Shown: positions 52,081 through 61,323, counted from the stretch's first letter. The stretch: 64,000 nucleotides of DNA from Allomuricauda sp. (GCF_028280385.1 NZ_JANQLX010000017.1:124001-188000); one strand, 5' to 3'. Made by a program: numbers and translations. The notes: generated by a model not told the origin, from the sequence alone.

Positions 52081-52088
52081 TACTTTTG
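52081..52088 (+). promoter_or_regulatory. Promoter -7 element of the btuFCD operon, start-codon proximal
   Basis: TACTTTTG, a full match, ends five bases before ATG 52094; TTTG at 52060-52063 is a -33 candidate with 17-base spacing. The mRNA would be leaderless, and no riboswitch is present on this strand. Confidence 0.55.
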
Positions 52089-52093
52089 ATGGC

Positions 52094-53251
52094 ATGATTG
52101 TACAATGGCCGCGCTTCATCATTCTAGTGCCCTTTTTAATAGTTTGCTTATTAGGGTGTTCAGAAAAAAAGAAAAATTCCAAGCCTGAACAAAATCCAAG
52201 GAAAACAGGCATCCAATATGCTACCGGTTTCACCCTGGAGTCAAATGGTGATATTACGGAGATCAAAGTCAATTCTGCCTGGCCCGGCTCCAAGACCACA
52301 TTTACTTATGCCCTGGTTCCCCGGGAAAAATTGGCAAGTATTACACTTCCCGCCGATATGTACGATGCCATTGTGCCCACCCCTGTGGAGCGAATGGTCA
52401 TCACTTCCACGACCCATATTGCTTCCTTGGAAGCCTTGGGAGAGTTACATGCGGTAGTGGGGTTTCCAAAGACCAATTTAATATCTTCACCTGCAGCCAG
52501 GGAGCGTATAGACAAAGGATTCATCAGGGAGTTGGGAACCAATGAGAGCATCAACACCGAAATTGTCCTTGAATTAAACCCGGAAGTGGTAATCGGTTTT
52601 GGTATAAACGATGTCAACAAAGCCTACGAAACCATTCAAATTTCGGGAATTCCCTTGGTGTACAACGGCGAATGGACCGAGGCGACCCCTTTGGGCAAAG
52701 CCGAATGGATAAAGTTTTTTGCTCCCTTTTTTCACAAACAGGCTGTTGCAGACAGTATTTTTCAAAACATTGAAATCTCCTATAAAAAAGCCACACAATT
52801 AGCCTCAAAAGTGGCATCCAGACCCACTGTACTCACCGGTGGCTTATACAAGGATGTTTGGTATGTGGCAGGAGGCAACAGCTGGATGGCACAGTTTCTA
52901 AGGGATGCCAACGCAGATTATCTGTGGGCCGACACGGAGAACAATGGAAGTATAGGTCTTAGTTTGGAAGCAGTATTGGAAAGGGGGTCACAGGCAGACT
53001 ATTGGTTCAACCCCTCGTTGCACGCGTCCTATGAAGAACTTGTAAAGGCCAACCCGCACTACCCTCGGTTTAAGGCATTTTCCAATAAAAACATCTATTC
53101 CAATGCTGTTAAAAAGGGAGTGACGGGTGGATTGCTCTTTTACGAATTGGCACCGCAACGACCAGATTTGGTACTCCAAGACCTGATTTCAATATTGCAT
53201 CCTGAGCTTTTGGAACACTACGAACCTTCCTTTTTTATGCCCCTAAACTAG
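52094..53251 (+). CDS. Substrate-binding lipoprotein of a BtuCDF-type ABC importer
   Basis: A 385-residue lipoprotein from ATG 52094 (MIVQWPRFIILVPFLIVCLLGC; lipobox Cys at 22). The earlier TTG at 52061 overlaps the promoter. The class III binding-protein fold is marked by ERMVITSTTHIASLEALGEL, VVGFPKTNLI, LELNPEVVIGFG and the C-terminal PDLVLQDLISILHP. It is followed directly by permease and ATPase genes. B12 or corrinoid is the likely cargo because of the adjacent riboswitch-btuB unit; a siderophore is the alternative. Confidence 0.88.
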   Translation: MIVQWPRFIILVPFLIVCLLGCSEKKKNSKPEQNPRKTGIQYATGFTLESNGDITEIKVNSAWPGSKTTFTYALVPREKLASITLPADMYDAIVPTPVERMVITSTTHIASLEALGELHAVVGFPKTNLISSPAARERIDKGFIRELGTNESINTEIVLELNPEVVIGFGINDVNKAYETIQISGIPLVYNGEWTEATPLGKAEWIKFFAPFFHKQAVADSIFQNIEISYKKATQLASKVASRPTVLTGGLYKDVWYVAGGNSWMAQFLRDANADYLWADTENNGSIGLSLEAVLERGSQADYWFNPSLHASYEELVKANPHYPRFKAFSNKNIYSNAVKKGVTGGLLFYELAPQRPDLVLQDLISILHPELLEHYEPSFFMPLN

Positions 53252-54283
53252 ATGAGTTGGCACCGATCATATACTATTTCCTTTGTCATGGTCGTATTGG
53301 CGCTTGTCTTGGCCCTGTTGCTCAATATCAGTTCCGGCTCCGTGAACATTCCTTTTTTGGCGATTATCTCTGGCCTGGCTGGTGGGGAATTGGAAATGGA
53401 ATCTTGGAACTATATCCTCTGGAATTATAGGGTTCCCAAGGCATTCACCGCCACCTTGGTGGGTGGTGGGCTCTCGTTGAGCGGTTTGCTGATGCAAACC
53501 TTGTTCAGAAACCCTTTGGCCGGACCTTTTGTGCTTGGTATTAGTTCCGGGGCCAGTTTAGGTGCCGCTCTCTTGCTCATGGGAACTTCCTTGCTCACTG
53601 GACTTACTGCATTGACCATTTTCAATGATATTTCCCTTGTGGTGGCAGCTAGCCTAGGAAGTTTCCTGGTTCTCTTGGTTGTACTCTTGGTCGCTCAACG
53701 TATCAAGGACACTATGGCCCTCTTAATCATAGGTTTGATGTTCGGGAGTATAACCTCGGCCTTGGTTAGTGTAATGGCCTATTTTACTAGTGCGGAAAAT
53801 TTACAACGGTTTGTCTTTTGGTCCTTTGGAAGTGTGGGCAACCTTACTTCCCAGCAGGTGACTGTCCTTGCTATCATTGTTGGTTTAGGCACCTTTTTAT
53901 CCATTATTTCCATAAAAAAATTGAATGCTTTTCTTTTAGGGGAAAACTATGCCCAGAGTTTGGGGGTATCGCTTAAAAAATCAAGGTTGACGATAATCAT
54001 TGCCACTGGGATTTTGGCAGGTGGCGTAACAGCTTTTGCCGGACCTATTGCTTTCGTTGGACTGGCAGTACCGCATTTAACAAGACAAATCTTTGATACC
54101 ATGGAGCATCGCGTTCTAGTGCCAGCTGTTTTCCTCTACGGCGCCATACTTATGTTGCTCTGCGATACCATAGCGCAACTACCCAACTCGGCCAATGTGC
54201 TGCCCATCAATGCCATTACTTCCATAGTGGGGGCCCCGGTAGTGATATGGTTGCTGGTCCGAAAACGAAAAATGTTGTTTTGA
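53252..54283 (+). CDS. FecCD/BtuC-family ABC importer permease
   Basis: A 343-residue inner-membrane permease with about ten helices. Conserved segments: LWNYRVPKAFTATLVGGGLSLSG (about 54-76), MQTLFRNPLAGPFVLGISSGASLG (about 80-103), and GPIAFVGLAVPHLTR (about 271-285), which contacts the ATPase. Its ATG adjoins the binding-protein stop with no gap, and its TGA overlaps the ATPase ATG. Confidence 0.95.
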   Translation: MSWHRSYTISFVMVVLALVLALLLNISSGSVNIPFLAIISGLAGGELEMESWNYILWNYRVPKAFTATLVGGGLSLSGLLMQTLFRNPLAGPFVLGISSGASLGAALLLMGTSLLTGLTALTIFNDISLVVAASLGSFLVLLVVLLVAQRIKDTMALLIIGLMFGSITSALVSVMAYFTSAENLQRFVFWSFGSVGNLTSQQVTVLAIIVGLGTFLSIISIKKLNAFLLGENYAQSLGVSLKKSRLTIIIATGILAGGVTAFAGPIAFVGLAVPHLTRQIFDTMEHRVLVPAVFLYGAILMLLCDTIAQLPNSANVLPINAITSIVGAPVVIWLLVRKRKMLF

Positions 54284-55062
54284 TGTCCAAACCAGTAGAG
54301 CAACATATCACCGTTCAAAATGTAACCGTGGGCTACGGTAGGAATGCTGTTTGCAAGGCCATTGATTTTCAGCTGGCCCAAGGAGAACTATGCGGAATTG
54401 TAGGGGTCAACGGTATTGGAAAATCCACATTGACCAGAACCTTGGGACGGCTCCAACCAAGCCTTGGGGGTTCCATCCAGATCATGGGTAAAAAATTAGA
54501 GTCTATCCAAACAGGAGAGATGGCCAGAACCATAAGTATGGTGCTGACCGAACAACCTGCTTCCAAAAATCTTCGGGTGGACGAATTGATCGCCCTTGGC
54601 AGGCAACCTTATACCAACTGGATCGGCAGTTTGTCCGTAGAAGACAAAAGGCAGGTTCAACTAAATTTGAAGGCCTTCCTTTTGGAGGAATTAAAACAGA
54701 GAAAATGTCATGAGCTAAGCGATGGACAGATGCAGCGGGTGCTTATAGCAAGGGCTGCGGCCCAAGATACACCCGTCATTTTATTGGATGAACCCACCAC
54801 CCACCTGGATCTATTTCATAAAGTCCAAATCTTGAAGATGCTACAGCAGTTGGCGCATGAGAAACAAAAAACCATAATTTTTACCACCCACGAAATTGAT
54901 CTCGCCATCCAACTTTGTGATAAAATCTTAATCTTGGACGGGCTTGAAAATCCCTTTGGCTCACCTACCGAACTAATCGAACAAAAACACTTTGAGCAAT
55001 TGTTTCCTTCGGACATGGTACAGTTTGATGCCCAAAGCGGGGCATTTAAAGTAAAAAAGTAA
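54283..55062 (+). CDS. ABC importer ATP-binding subunit (BtuD/FecE type)
   Basis: A 259-residue ATPase energising the adjacent permease. Walker A GVNGIGKST (about 38-46), signature LSDGQMQRV (about 144-152), Walker B VILLDEPTTHLD (about 163-174) and the H-loop His in FTTHEIDLA. ATG 54283 sits in the overlap TGATG with the permease stop, showing translational coupling; a start 12 codons earlier overlaps more and lacks homology. Confidence 0.95.
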   Translation: MSKPVEQHITVQNVTVGYGRNAVCKAIDFQLAQGELCGIVGVNGIGKSTLTRTLGRLQPSLGGSIQIMGKKLESIQTGEMARTISMVLTEQPASKNLRVDELIALGRQPYTNWIGSLSVEDKRQVQLNLKAFLLEELKQRKCHELSDGQMQRVLIARAAAQDTPVILLDEPTTHLDLFHKVQILKMLQQLAHEKQKTIIFTTHEIDLAIQLCDKILILDGLENPFGSPTELIEQKHFEQLFPSDMVQFDAQSGAFKVKK

Positions 55063-55112
55063 GTTAGTTTGCCCTTCCTCCTTTATCTTTATCCGAAGAT
55101 TTGTAGAATACT

Positions 55113-56456
55113 ATGGCCAACGAAATGATATATGTGATTGTAGGGCTCTTAACAGCTGGCGTTGGACTTCTCCTTGGGATGTACATCCAAAAATTGAAGA
55201 TTAAATCCAACGAAAGTGTTTGGAATGAGCGGGAACAGCAGCTAAATGGCTCTCTCCAGTCGTTGAATGCAAAATTGGTCCAAAGTGATGAGGACAAAAA
55301 AGCGCTGCAAAACGAAAAGGAGCAGCTGGGCCATCAAATTGTCCGTTATCAGGCCGATCTGGAAAATCTTCAACGCATCAATACAGAACAAAAGGAAGAA
55401 GTGGAAAAACTCCAGGAAAAATTTACCAAGGAGTTTGAAAATTTGGCCAATAAAATCCTCGACGAAAAAAGTACCAAGTTTACCGAGCAAAACCAGAAGA
55501 ACATCAAGCAAATCCTGAATCCGCTCCAAGAAAAAATTCAATTGTTCGAAAAAAAGGTAGAGGCCACCCAAAAGGAAAACATCAGTATCCATTCAGCCTT
55601 GAAAGAGCAATTGCTAAATCTCCAAAACCAAAATTTAAAGATTACCCAAGAAGCAGAAAACTTGACCAAGGCTTTAAAGGGAGATAGTAAAATGCAAGGT
55701 AACTGGGGAGAGCTTGTCCTGGAACGGGTGTTGGAAAAGTCAGGCCTGGAAAAGGACAGGGAATACAGCGTACAACAAAGTTTTACCCTTGAAGATGGAT
55801 CGCGGGTCATGCCCGACGTGATCATTCATTTGCCCGATGGCAAAAAAATGGTGGTGGATTCCAAGGTGTCCTTGACTGATTACGAACGTTATACCAATGC
55901 AGATGAAGACAATAAGGGCAAACACCTAAAAGATCATATCAACTCTTTACGAAAGCATGTTGAACAACTGTCCGCCAAAAAATACGAGGACCTTTATGAA
56001 ATGGAAAGCCCGGATTTTGTGTTGCTCTTTGTGCCCATAGAACCCGCCTTTGCGGTGGCCATAAACGAGGACAACTCCTTGTACAATAAAGCTTTTGAAC
56101 AAAATATTGTTATTGTCACCCCTTCTACCCTTTTGGCCACCTTGCGCACTATAGATACCATGTGGAGCAATGAAAAACAGCAGAAAAATGCCATAGAAAT
56201 TGCACGCCAAGCTGGGGCACTCTACGACAAATTTGAAGGTTTTGTGACCGATTTGACCAAAGTGGGCAAAAAAATGGACGAGGCCAAGAACGAGTACCGT
56301 GGAGCTATGAACAAATTGGTTGAAGGTAGGGGCAACATTGTGACCAGTATTGAAAAACTCAAAAAAATGGGGGCCAAAGCCAAAAAATCCATTCCTGAAC
56401 CAATCCTTAAAAGGGCCCAAGAAGATGATTATCAAGAGCCCAAGCTTGAACTTTAG
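55113..56456 (+). CDS. rmuC: RmuC-family DNA recombination protein
   Basis: A 447-residue nuclease-like protein limiting inverted-repeat rearrangements. One N-terminal membrane segment (about 4-22), a long coiled coil (about 35-185), and the RmuC core: MQGNWGELVLERVLEKSGLE (about 194-213), PDVIIHLPDGKKMVVDSKVSL (about 233-253), PDFVLLFVPIEPAFAVAI and ATPSTLLATLRTI-like VTPSTLLATLRTIDTMW. It is first of three tightly spaced genes. Confidence 0.95.
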   Translation: MANEMIYVIVGLLTAGVGLLLGMYIQKLKIKSNESVWNEREQQLNGSLQSLNAKLVQSDEDKKALQNEKEQLGHQIVRYQADLENLQRINTEQKEEVEKLQEKFTKEFENLANKILDEKSTKFTEQNQKNIKQILNPLQEKIQLFEKKVEATQKENISIHSALKEQLLNLQNQNLKITQEAENLTKALKGDSKMQGNWGELVLERVLEKSGLEKDREYSVQQSFTLEDGSRVMPDVIIHLPDGKKMVVDSKVSLTDYERYTNADEDNKGKHLKDHINSLRKHVEQLSAKKYEDLYEMESPDFVLLFVPIEPAFAVAINEDNSLYNKAFEQNIVIVTPSTLLATLRTIDTMWSNEKQQKNAIEIARQAGALYDKFEGFVTDLTKVGKKMDEAKNEYRGAMNKLVEGRGNIVTSIEKLKKMGAKAKKSIPEPILKRAQEDDYQEPKLEL

Positions 56457-56459
56457 ATC

Positions 56460-56825
56460 ATGCGCAAGTTAATTTTCATATTTATTTCTATTGTGTTGCT
56501 AGGGGTAACCGGCTATTTCACCTTTGTCTACTACGTCCCATTCAGTGAGGGTTATCGCTCCGGTGAGCTCATTAAATTCAGTCGAAAGGGTGTTTTGGCC
56601 AAAACTTGGGAAGGACAGATCAGCCAAGGAATCTCAGGAACCAATATTTTTTCATTTTCCGTACAGGACAGTGAAACAGAGGTCATTGAGAAAATGAAGG
56701 AATACCAGGGCAGATATGTAAAAGTGACTTATAAAGAGCGTTACCGTACTTTCTTCTGGCTAGGCGATACCAAGTATTTTATCACTGATGTTCAGCAGGA
56801 AACATCACCACACCTCAAAAATTAA
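56460..56825 (+). CDS. Small membrane-anchored protein of unknown function
   Basis: A 121-residue protein with one N-terminal hydrophobic segment (about 4-27) and a soluble beta-rich domain: FSEGYRSGELIKFSRKGVL, KTWEGQISQG, GRYVKVTYKERY. The GELIKFSRKGVL pattern resembles small flavobacterial proteins I cannot name securely. It starts three bases after rmuC and ends one base before the thioesterase gene, so it is co-expressed with them. Confidence 0.75.
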   Translation: MRKLIFIFISIVLLGVTGYFTFVYYVPFSEGYRSGELIKFSRKGVLAKTWEGQISQGISGTNIFSFSVQDSETEVIEKMKEYQGRYVKVTYKERYRTFFWLGDTKYFITDVQQETSPHLKN

Positions 56826-56826
56826 G

Positions 56827-57369
56827 ATGAAAAAATTCAAAACGGCCAAGGAGTCGCGCGTATCCATTACAGAATTGATGTTGCCGTCGCATTCCAATTT
56901 TGGAGGGAAGGTTCATGGAGGGCATATCCTGAATCTTATGGACCAAATTGCATTTGCATGTGCTTCCAAACATTCGCAGGCGTATTGTGTAACCGCCTCT
57001 GTGAACCGCGTAAATTTTCTGAATCCCATTGAGGTGGGCGAACTTGTCACCTTAAAGGCCTCCATCAATTATACTGGCCGTTCTTCCATGGTTGTGGGCG
57101 TCCGTGTGGTTTCCCAAAATGTGAAGACTGGGGAGGCCAAGCACTGCAATTCCTCATATTTTACCATGGTGGCGAAGGACAATGACGGGAATAACCTTGA
57201 GGTTCCCGGCCTTATCATTGAAGACAACAATGGGCTACGGAGATTTGCGCGAAGTATGGAACGAAAGATGTCCGCTTATAATAGGGATACCAAATACAGT
57301 TCCAAGCAATTTACCCCAAAAGCGTATATCCACTTATTGGACAAGGAAAATGTTACGCTGAATTTGTAG
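56827..57369 (+). CDS. Acyl-CoA thioesterase (hotdog fold)
   Basis: A 180-residue YciA/BFIT-type thioesterase hydrolysing acyl-CoA to acid and CoA. From ATG 56827: ELMLPSHSNFGGKVHGGHILNLMDQIAF (about 11-38), with the catalytic Asn/Asp region and GG motif, VTASVNRVNFLNPIEVGE (about 48-65), and SSMVVGVRVVSQN. The C-terminal 50 residues extend beyond the minimal domain. The gene ends 17 bases inside the 3' end of the convergent pgl. Confidence 0.92.
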   Translation: MKKFKTAKESRVSITELMLPSHSNFGGKVHGGHILNLMDQIAFACASKHSQAYCVTASVNRVNFLNPIEVGELVTLKASINYTGRSSMVVGVRVVSQNVKTGEAKHCNSSYFTMVAKDNDGNNLEVPGLIIEDNNGLRRFARSMERKMSAYNRDTKYSSKQFTPKAYIHLLDKENVTLNL

Positions 57370-58078
57370 CCACAAGACTGGCGGCATCTGCATCCATAAA
57401 CCACAGTAACTTTCCAGATTTTGGATTGACCAAAGCTGCCGGATAGGCATCAAAACCTTTTACTTTTTCCAAGATTGCCTGCACTTTTTCGGCCTTGGAT
57501 GGCCCGGTTACCAAAAAGGCCACTTCTTTAGCGGTATTGATGACTTTCCCATTTATGGAAACCCTTTTTTGCCCGGAATCCGGATGGGTGGCCACCACAC
57601 AATGGTCTTCCGCATGCCACAACTCAATCTCATGCGGAAAAATGGAGGCCGTATGGCCGTCATCCCCCATCCCCAAAATGACCAAATCAAATTGGGGCAC
57701 GCCTTCTACCCTGTCCAAATTGATTTCCAATAAATTGGCATAGCGCATTGCTTCGGAAATGGGGTCGTTCTCCCCCAGAACTCGATGAATGTTCCCTTCG
57801 GGAATCTCGACTTTTGAAAAAAGATGCTCCACCGTCATGTTGTAATTGCTCTGATCGTCCGTGGGGGGCACGCAACGTTCATCTCCCCAATAAAAGTGAA
57901 TGTTGGCCCAGTCAATTTTATCAGCAAAATTTTCGGCCAGTATATCAAAAATGACCTTAGGGGTACTCCCACCGGAAAGCGCAACATGAAAACTGGATTT
58001 TCCCTTTGCCAATTCGGCAAAATAAGCTGAAAACTTATGGGCCACTTCCTGTTTGTCCTTATATATTTTTAGTTCCAT
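57353..58078 (-). CDS. pgl: 6-Phosphogluconolactonase
   Basis: Second step of the oxidative pentose-phosphate pathway, hydrolysing 6-phosphogluconolactone. The 241-residue DevB-type protein starts at ATG 58078 (MELKIYKDKQEV). The reading frame continues 23 codons upstream into a heptad repeat and should not be used. Motifs: LSGGSTPKVIFDIL (about 34-47), FYWGDERCVPPTDDQSNYNM (about 61-80), GMGDDGHTASIFP (about 134-146). It lies 107 bases downstream of zwf on the minus strand. Confidence 0.96.
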   Translation of the reverse strand: MELKIYKDKQEVAHKFSAYFAELAKGKSSFHVALSGGSTPKVIFDILAENFADKIDWANIHFYWGDERCVPPTDDQSNYNMTVEHLFSKVEIPEGNIHRVLGENDPISEAMRYANLLEINLDRVEGVPQFDLVILGMGDDGHTASIFPHEIELWHAEDHCVVATHPDSGQKRVSINGKVINTAKEVAFLVTGPSKAEKVQAILEKVKGFDAYPAALVNPKSGKLLWFMDADAASLVATNSA

Positions 58079-58115
58079 AGCGTTAAAAAAGTTCGAATTC
58101 AAAATAGGGTAATAT

Positions 58116-58178
58116 CGAAAGTCCAAAGTCCGAAATCGAAAGTCCAAAGTCTAACGTCTAAAGACCAAAGACTAAGAC
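58116..58178. repeat. Degenerate heptad repeat between zwf and pgl
   Basis: Nine in-phase heptads on the plus strand (CGAAAGT, CCAAAGT, CCGAAAT, CGAAAGT, CCAAAGT, CTAACGT, CTAAAGA, CCAAAGA, CTAAGAC). Read on the minus strand they give GACTTTGG-type units, so this is the same repeat family as 19049-19230. It fills most of the zwf-pgl gap, only 7 bases past the zwf stop. Confidence 0.85.
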
Positions 58179-58185
58179 CAACCCC

Positions 58186-59718
58186 CTAGCAAATCACACA
58201 GTATCCTGGGTCCTCTGCCAAGCTTTCACCCGGATTTCTCCATGTACCCAGTTCATCAATAAGTTCATCGGCATTTTCTGGTCCCCAAACACCAGCGGCA
58301 TAACCATACATCCTCACATCCTTGCCATTTTTCCAGTAGTCCAAAATGGGGTCCACAAATTCCCAGGCAGCCTCCACTTCGTCCGCTCGGGCATACAGGG
58401 TTGCATCCCCTTGCATGGCATCCAACAACAAACGCTCATAGGCTTCCATGACATAGGTCTGGGCCAGACTGGAATAGTAAAAGTCAAGGTTGGCCCGCTC
58501 CACCTTAAATCCTTGTCCTGGTACCTTGACCCCAAATTTCATCAAGATTCCCTCATCCGGTTGAATCCGAATGATCAACTTGTTGTCTTTACTGTTCACC
58601 CCGGAATCCTTAAAAATTTGATGGTGGGGAGTTTTAAAATGGATGACCACTTCTGTGACTTTGGTAGGCATTCTTTTAGCCGTCCTTACATAAAAAGGCA
58701 CTCCTTGCCATCGCCAGTTATCCACATAAAACTTAATTGCTGCATAGGTTTCGGTAGTGGAATTAGGGTCCACTCCATCTTCTTCCCTATAGCCTTTCAC
58801 TTTCTCCCCATTTATTTCTGAAGCCACGTATTGCGCCCTGATGGTATGGTCCCAAAGGGTTTTCTCATCGCGCATTATGCGAAGGGATTTCAGGGCCTTG
58901 ACCTTTTCATTCCGAATTTCTTCCGGCTGATCGCCAATGGGAGGTTCCATGACCACCAAAGAGACAATTTGCAACAAATGGTTCTGGAACATGTCCCGAA
59001 GCGCCCCGGATTTATCATAGTAACCCCCACGTTTTTCCACCCCTACGCTTTCCGCGTTCGTAATCTCCACATGATGAATGTAGTTCCGGTTCCAAAGCGG
59101 TTCAAAAATGCTATTGGAAAACCGGGTGACCAATAAATTTTGAACGGTTTCCTTGCCCAAATAATGGTCAATTCTGTAAATCTGTGGTTCTGTAAAAAAT
59201 TGATGAAGCCCGGAATTCAATTTCTTGGCGGTTTCCAAACTATATCCAAAGGGTTTTTCCACAATCAACCTTTTCCATCCGTTATTTTGGGTATTCATAC
59301 CGGCATCGGCCAACCGCTGGGCTATGGTTTCATATAAGGTTGGAGGCGTGGATAGATAATAAATGATATTGCCGGATGTTTTGTACTCCTTTTTTAGGGC
59401 CTCAATCCTATTGCGCAATCCTGAATAATCCGTATCGTAGGCACCACCCAAATCCTCATAAAAAATCTTATCGGCAAAACCGTTTACGTAACTCTCCTTT
59501 AAATCTTCTATTTTCTCCCTTAAATAGGGGCTTTTGTGCACTACTTTATCCCTAAACGCCTCATCGCTGAGGTCACTTCGACTCGCTCCCAAAACCACGA
59601 AGTTTTTGGGCAACTGTCGGGCCACGTACAAATTAAACAGCGCTGGAATCAACTTGCGCGCAGTTAAGTCGCCCGAAGCCCCAAAAATTACCAGAATTTG
59701 ATTTTCGGTTTTTTTCAT
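58186..59718 (-). CDS. zwf: Glucose-6-phosphate 1-dehydrogenase
   Basis: First step of the oxidative pentose-phosphate pathway, producing NADPH. The 510-residue enzyme shows GASGDL (13-18) for nucleotide binding, EKPFG (154-158), the substrate-binding RIDHYLGK (182-189) and GYYDKSGALRDMFQNHLLQ. The length is typical. It precedes pgl in the same direction and is divergent from gnd across a 186-base region. The C-terminus ends CVIC, an unusual Cys-rich tail. Confidence 0.97.
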   Translation of the reverse strand: MKKTENQILVIFGASGDLTARKLIPALFNLYVARQLPKNFVVLGASRSDLSDEAFRDKVVHKSPYLREKIEDLKESYVNGFADKIFYEDLGGAYDTDYSGLRNRIEALKKEYKTSGNIIYYLSTPPTLYETIAQRLADAGMNTQNNGWKRLIVEKPFGYSLETAKKLNSGLHQFFTEPQIYRIDHYLGKETVQNLLVTRFSNSIFEPLWNRNYIHHVEITNAESVGVEKRGGYYDKSGALRDMFQNHLLQIVSLVVMEPPIGDQPEEIRNEKVKALKSLRIMRDEKTLWDHTIRAQYVASEINGEKVKGYREEDGVDPNSTTETYAAIKFYVDNWRWQGVPFYVRTAKRMPTKVTEVVIHFKTPHHQIFKDSGVNSKDNKLIIRIQPDEGILMKFGVKVPGQGFKVERANLDFYYSSLAQTYVMEAYERLLLDAMQGDATLYARADEVEAAWEFVDPILDYWKNGKDVRMYGYAAGVWGPENADELIDELGTWRNPGESLAEDPGYCVIC

Positions 59719-59803
59719 AGCTACACGTATCGCTTTATAGGGCCAAACCTTAAAAAAACGTGCTTAAATCACGATTCCGTAAAAATATCTGATGTGGCCG
59801 TTG

Positions 59804-59811
59804 TATTTTTG
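59804..59811 (+). promoter_or_regulatory. Promoter -7 element for gnd
   Basis: TATTTTTG, a full match, lies 93 bases before the gnd ATG. A 17-codon reading frame begins three bases after it. Confidence 0.5.
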
Positions 59812-59814
59812 AGC

Positions 59815-59868
59815 ATGACGAATATAACGTTTATTTTAGGTTCGTGGTTGAACAGCCAATGCTCTTAG
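59815..59868 (+). CDS. Candidate 17-residue leader peptide upstream of gnd
   Basis: ATG 59815 opens MTNITFILGSWLNSQCS and stops at TAG (59866-59868). The ATG lies three bases past the gnd -7 element, so it would be at the 5' end of the mRNA, and the frame ends 36 bases before gnd. There is no homology evidence; it could be chance. Confidence 0.25.
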   Translation: MTNITFILGSWLNSQCS

Positions 59869-59904
59869 CATAAGCGTAACAAAAGACATCTAAAAAGACA
59901 TAAA

Positions 59905-61314
59905 ATGGCAGATACGTATGATTTTGGTCTTGTGGGCCTAGGGGTGATGGGAAGAAATTTTATTTTGAATGTGGCGGACAATGGATTCACGGCCTACGGA
60001 AATGACCTCGATGAAGAAAAAGTGAATGCGCTTATCGAAGAAGGGGGTGATACAGCCAAAGTAAATGCCAGTACCGATGCCGAGACCTTTGTGAAGGCCC
60101 TGAGCACTCCCAGAAAAATAATGTTGCTGGTACCTGCCGGAAAGGTGGTTGATATCGTTATTGAAAGTTTACTTCCCTTTTTGGACAAAGGGGATATCAT
60201 CATTGATGGTGGCAATTCCTTTTACACCGATACGGATCGTAGGGAGGCCTATCTCAAGGAAAAAGATATCAACTTTTTTGGCGCCGGGGTATCTGGCGGT
60301 GCCAAAGGAGCACGCAGGGGGCCAAGCATTATGCCCGGGGGCTCACGCGAAGCCTATCAATTTGTAAAACCCATTTTTGAAGCTGTTTCCGCCAAATATC
60401 AGGGTGAACCCTGTGTGGCCTATTTGGGACCCAAATCGGCGGGAAATTACGTGAAAATGGTGCACAACGGTATCGAATACGGATTGATGCAGCTTACCTC
60501 TGAAATTTACGATCTCCTGAAAAAGGCAGGTGACCTATCCAATGACGAATTGCATGAAACATTCGCAACCTGGAATGCAGGTAGGCTACAATCTTTTCTG
60601 GTGGAAATCACATCAGGGATTTTTGCCCAAAAAGATGAGTTGGGCGAGGGTGACCTAGTGGACAAAATCCTGGATAAAGCCAAGCAAAAAGGAACAGGAA
60701 AATGGACCTCCCAAAACGCCATGGATTTGGGAATCCCAGTTCCGACCATTGATATTGCAGTAAGTATGCGGGAAATATCGGCCTTAAAAACCGAACGCGT
60801 CATGGCCGATGGCATTTACAACAGACCCTCTTTGGCCCCAGTGGTCAAGGATTCCCTGGTGTCCAAAGCCGAAAAGGCGCTTTACTTTTCCTTTATCATC
60901 ACCTATGCCCAAGGAATGCACCAATTGGCAGATGCTTCCAAAGAATATGGTTATGAGCTCCAATTGGGGGAAATTGCAAAAATATGGAGGGCCGGATGCA
61001 TCATTCGGGCAGCTTTATTGGCCGATATTACCGAAGCCTTCCAGGCGGATGCCAACTTACAGAACCTGCTCCTATCCCCTTCCTTTGCGGACAAGGTTCA
61101 GGAAACGGTTACCTCGGCAAGGGAGTTGGTGGCCTATGGGGCTACCCACGGAATTCCGCTTCCAGGATTATCCAATTCAGTGCTATATTTTGATGCCTAT
61201 ACCAGCGGCAGACTGCCTTTAAACTTAATTCAGGCACAACGGGATTATTTTGGCTCCCATACCTATGAGAGGGTGGATCGTGATGGAATTTTCCATACGG
61301 AATGGGAAAAATAA
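59905..61314 (+). CDS. gnd: 6-Phosphogluconate dehydrogenase (decarboxylating)
   Basis: Third step of the oxidative pentose-phosphate pathway, forming ribulose-5-phosphate, CO2 and NADPH. The 469-residue protein shows the NADP-binding GLGVMGRN (11-18), DGGNSFYTDT (about 104-113), the GGAKGARRGPSIMPGG loop and the catalytic Lys in AGNYVKMVHNGIEYG. Its length fits the homodimeric long form. It is divergent from zwf-pgl, and a Crp-family gene follows after nine bases. Confidence 0.97.
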   Translation: MADTYDFGLVGLGVMGRNFILNVADNGFTAYGNDLDEEKVNALIEEGGDTAKVNASTDAETFVKALSTPRKIMLLVPAGKVVDIVIESLLPFLDKGDIIIDGGNSFYTDTDRREAYLKEKDINFFGAGVSGGAKGARRGPSIMPGGSREAYQFVKPIFEAVSAKYQGEPCVAYLGPKSAGNYVKMVHNGIEYGLMQLTSEIYDLLKKAGDLSNDELHETFATWNAGRLQSFLVEITSGIFAQKDELGEGDLVDKILDKAKQKGTGKWTSQNAMDLGIPVPTIDIAVSMREISALKTERVMADGIYNRPSLAPVVKDSLVSKAEKALYFSFIITYAQGMHQLADASKEYGYELQLGEIAKIWRAGCIIRAALLADITEAFQADANLQNLLLSPSFADKVQETVTSARELVAYGATHGIPLPGLSNSVLYFDAYTSGRLPLNLIQAQRDYFGSHTYERVDRDGIFHTEWEK

Positions 61315-61323
61315 ACCACGGGG

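Noticed and set aside
58079..58147. N-terminal extension of Pgl
   Set aside because: The extra 23 codons come from the heptad repeat region; the family N-terminus starts at ATG 58078.
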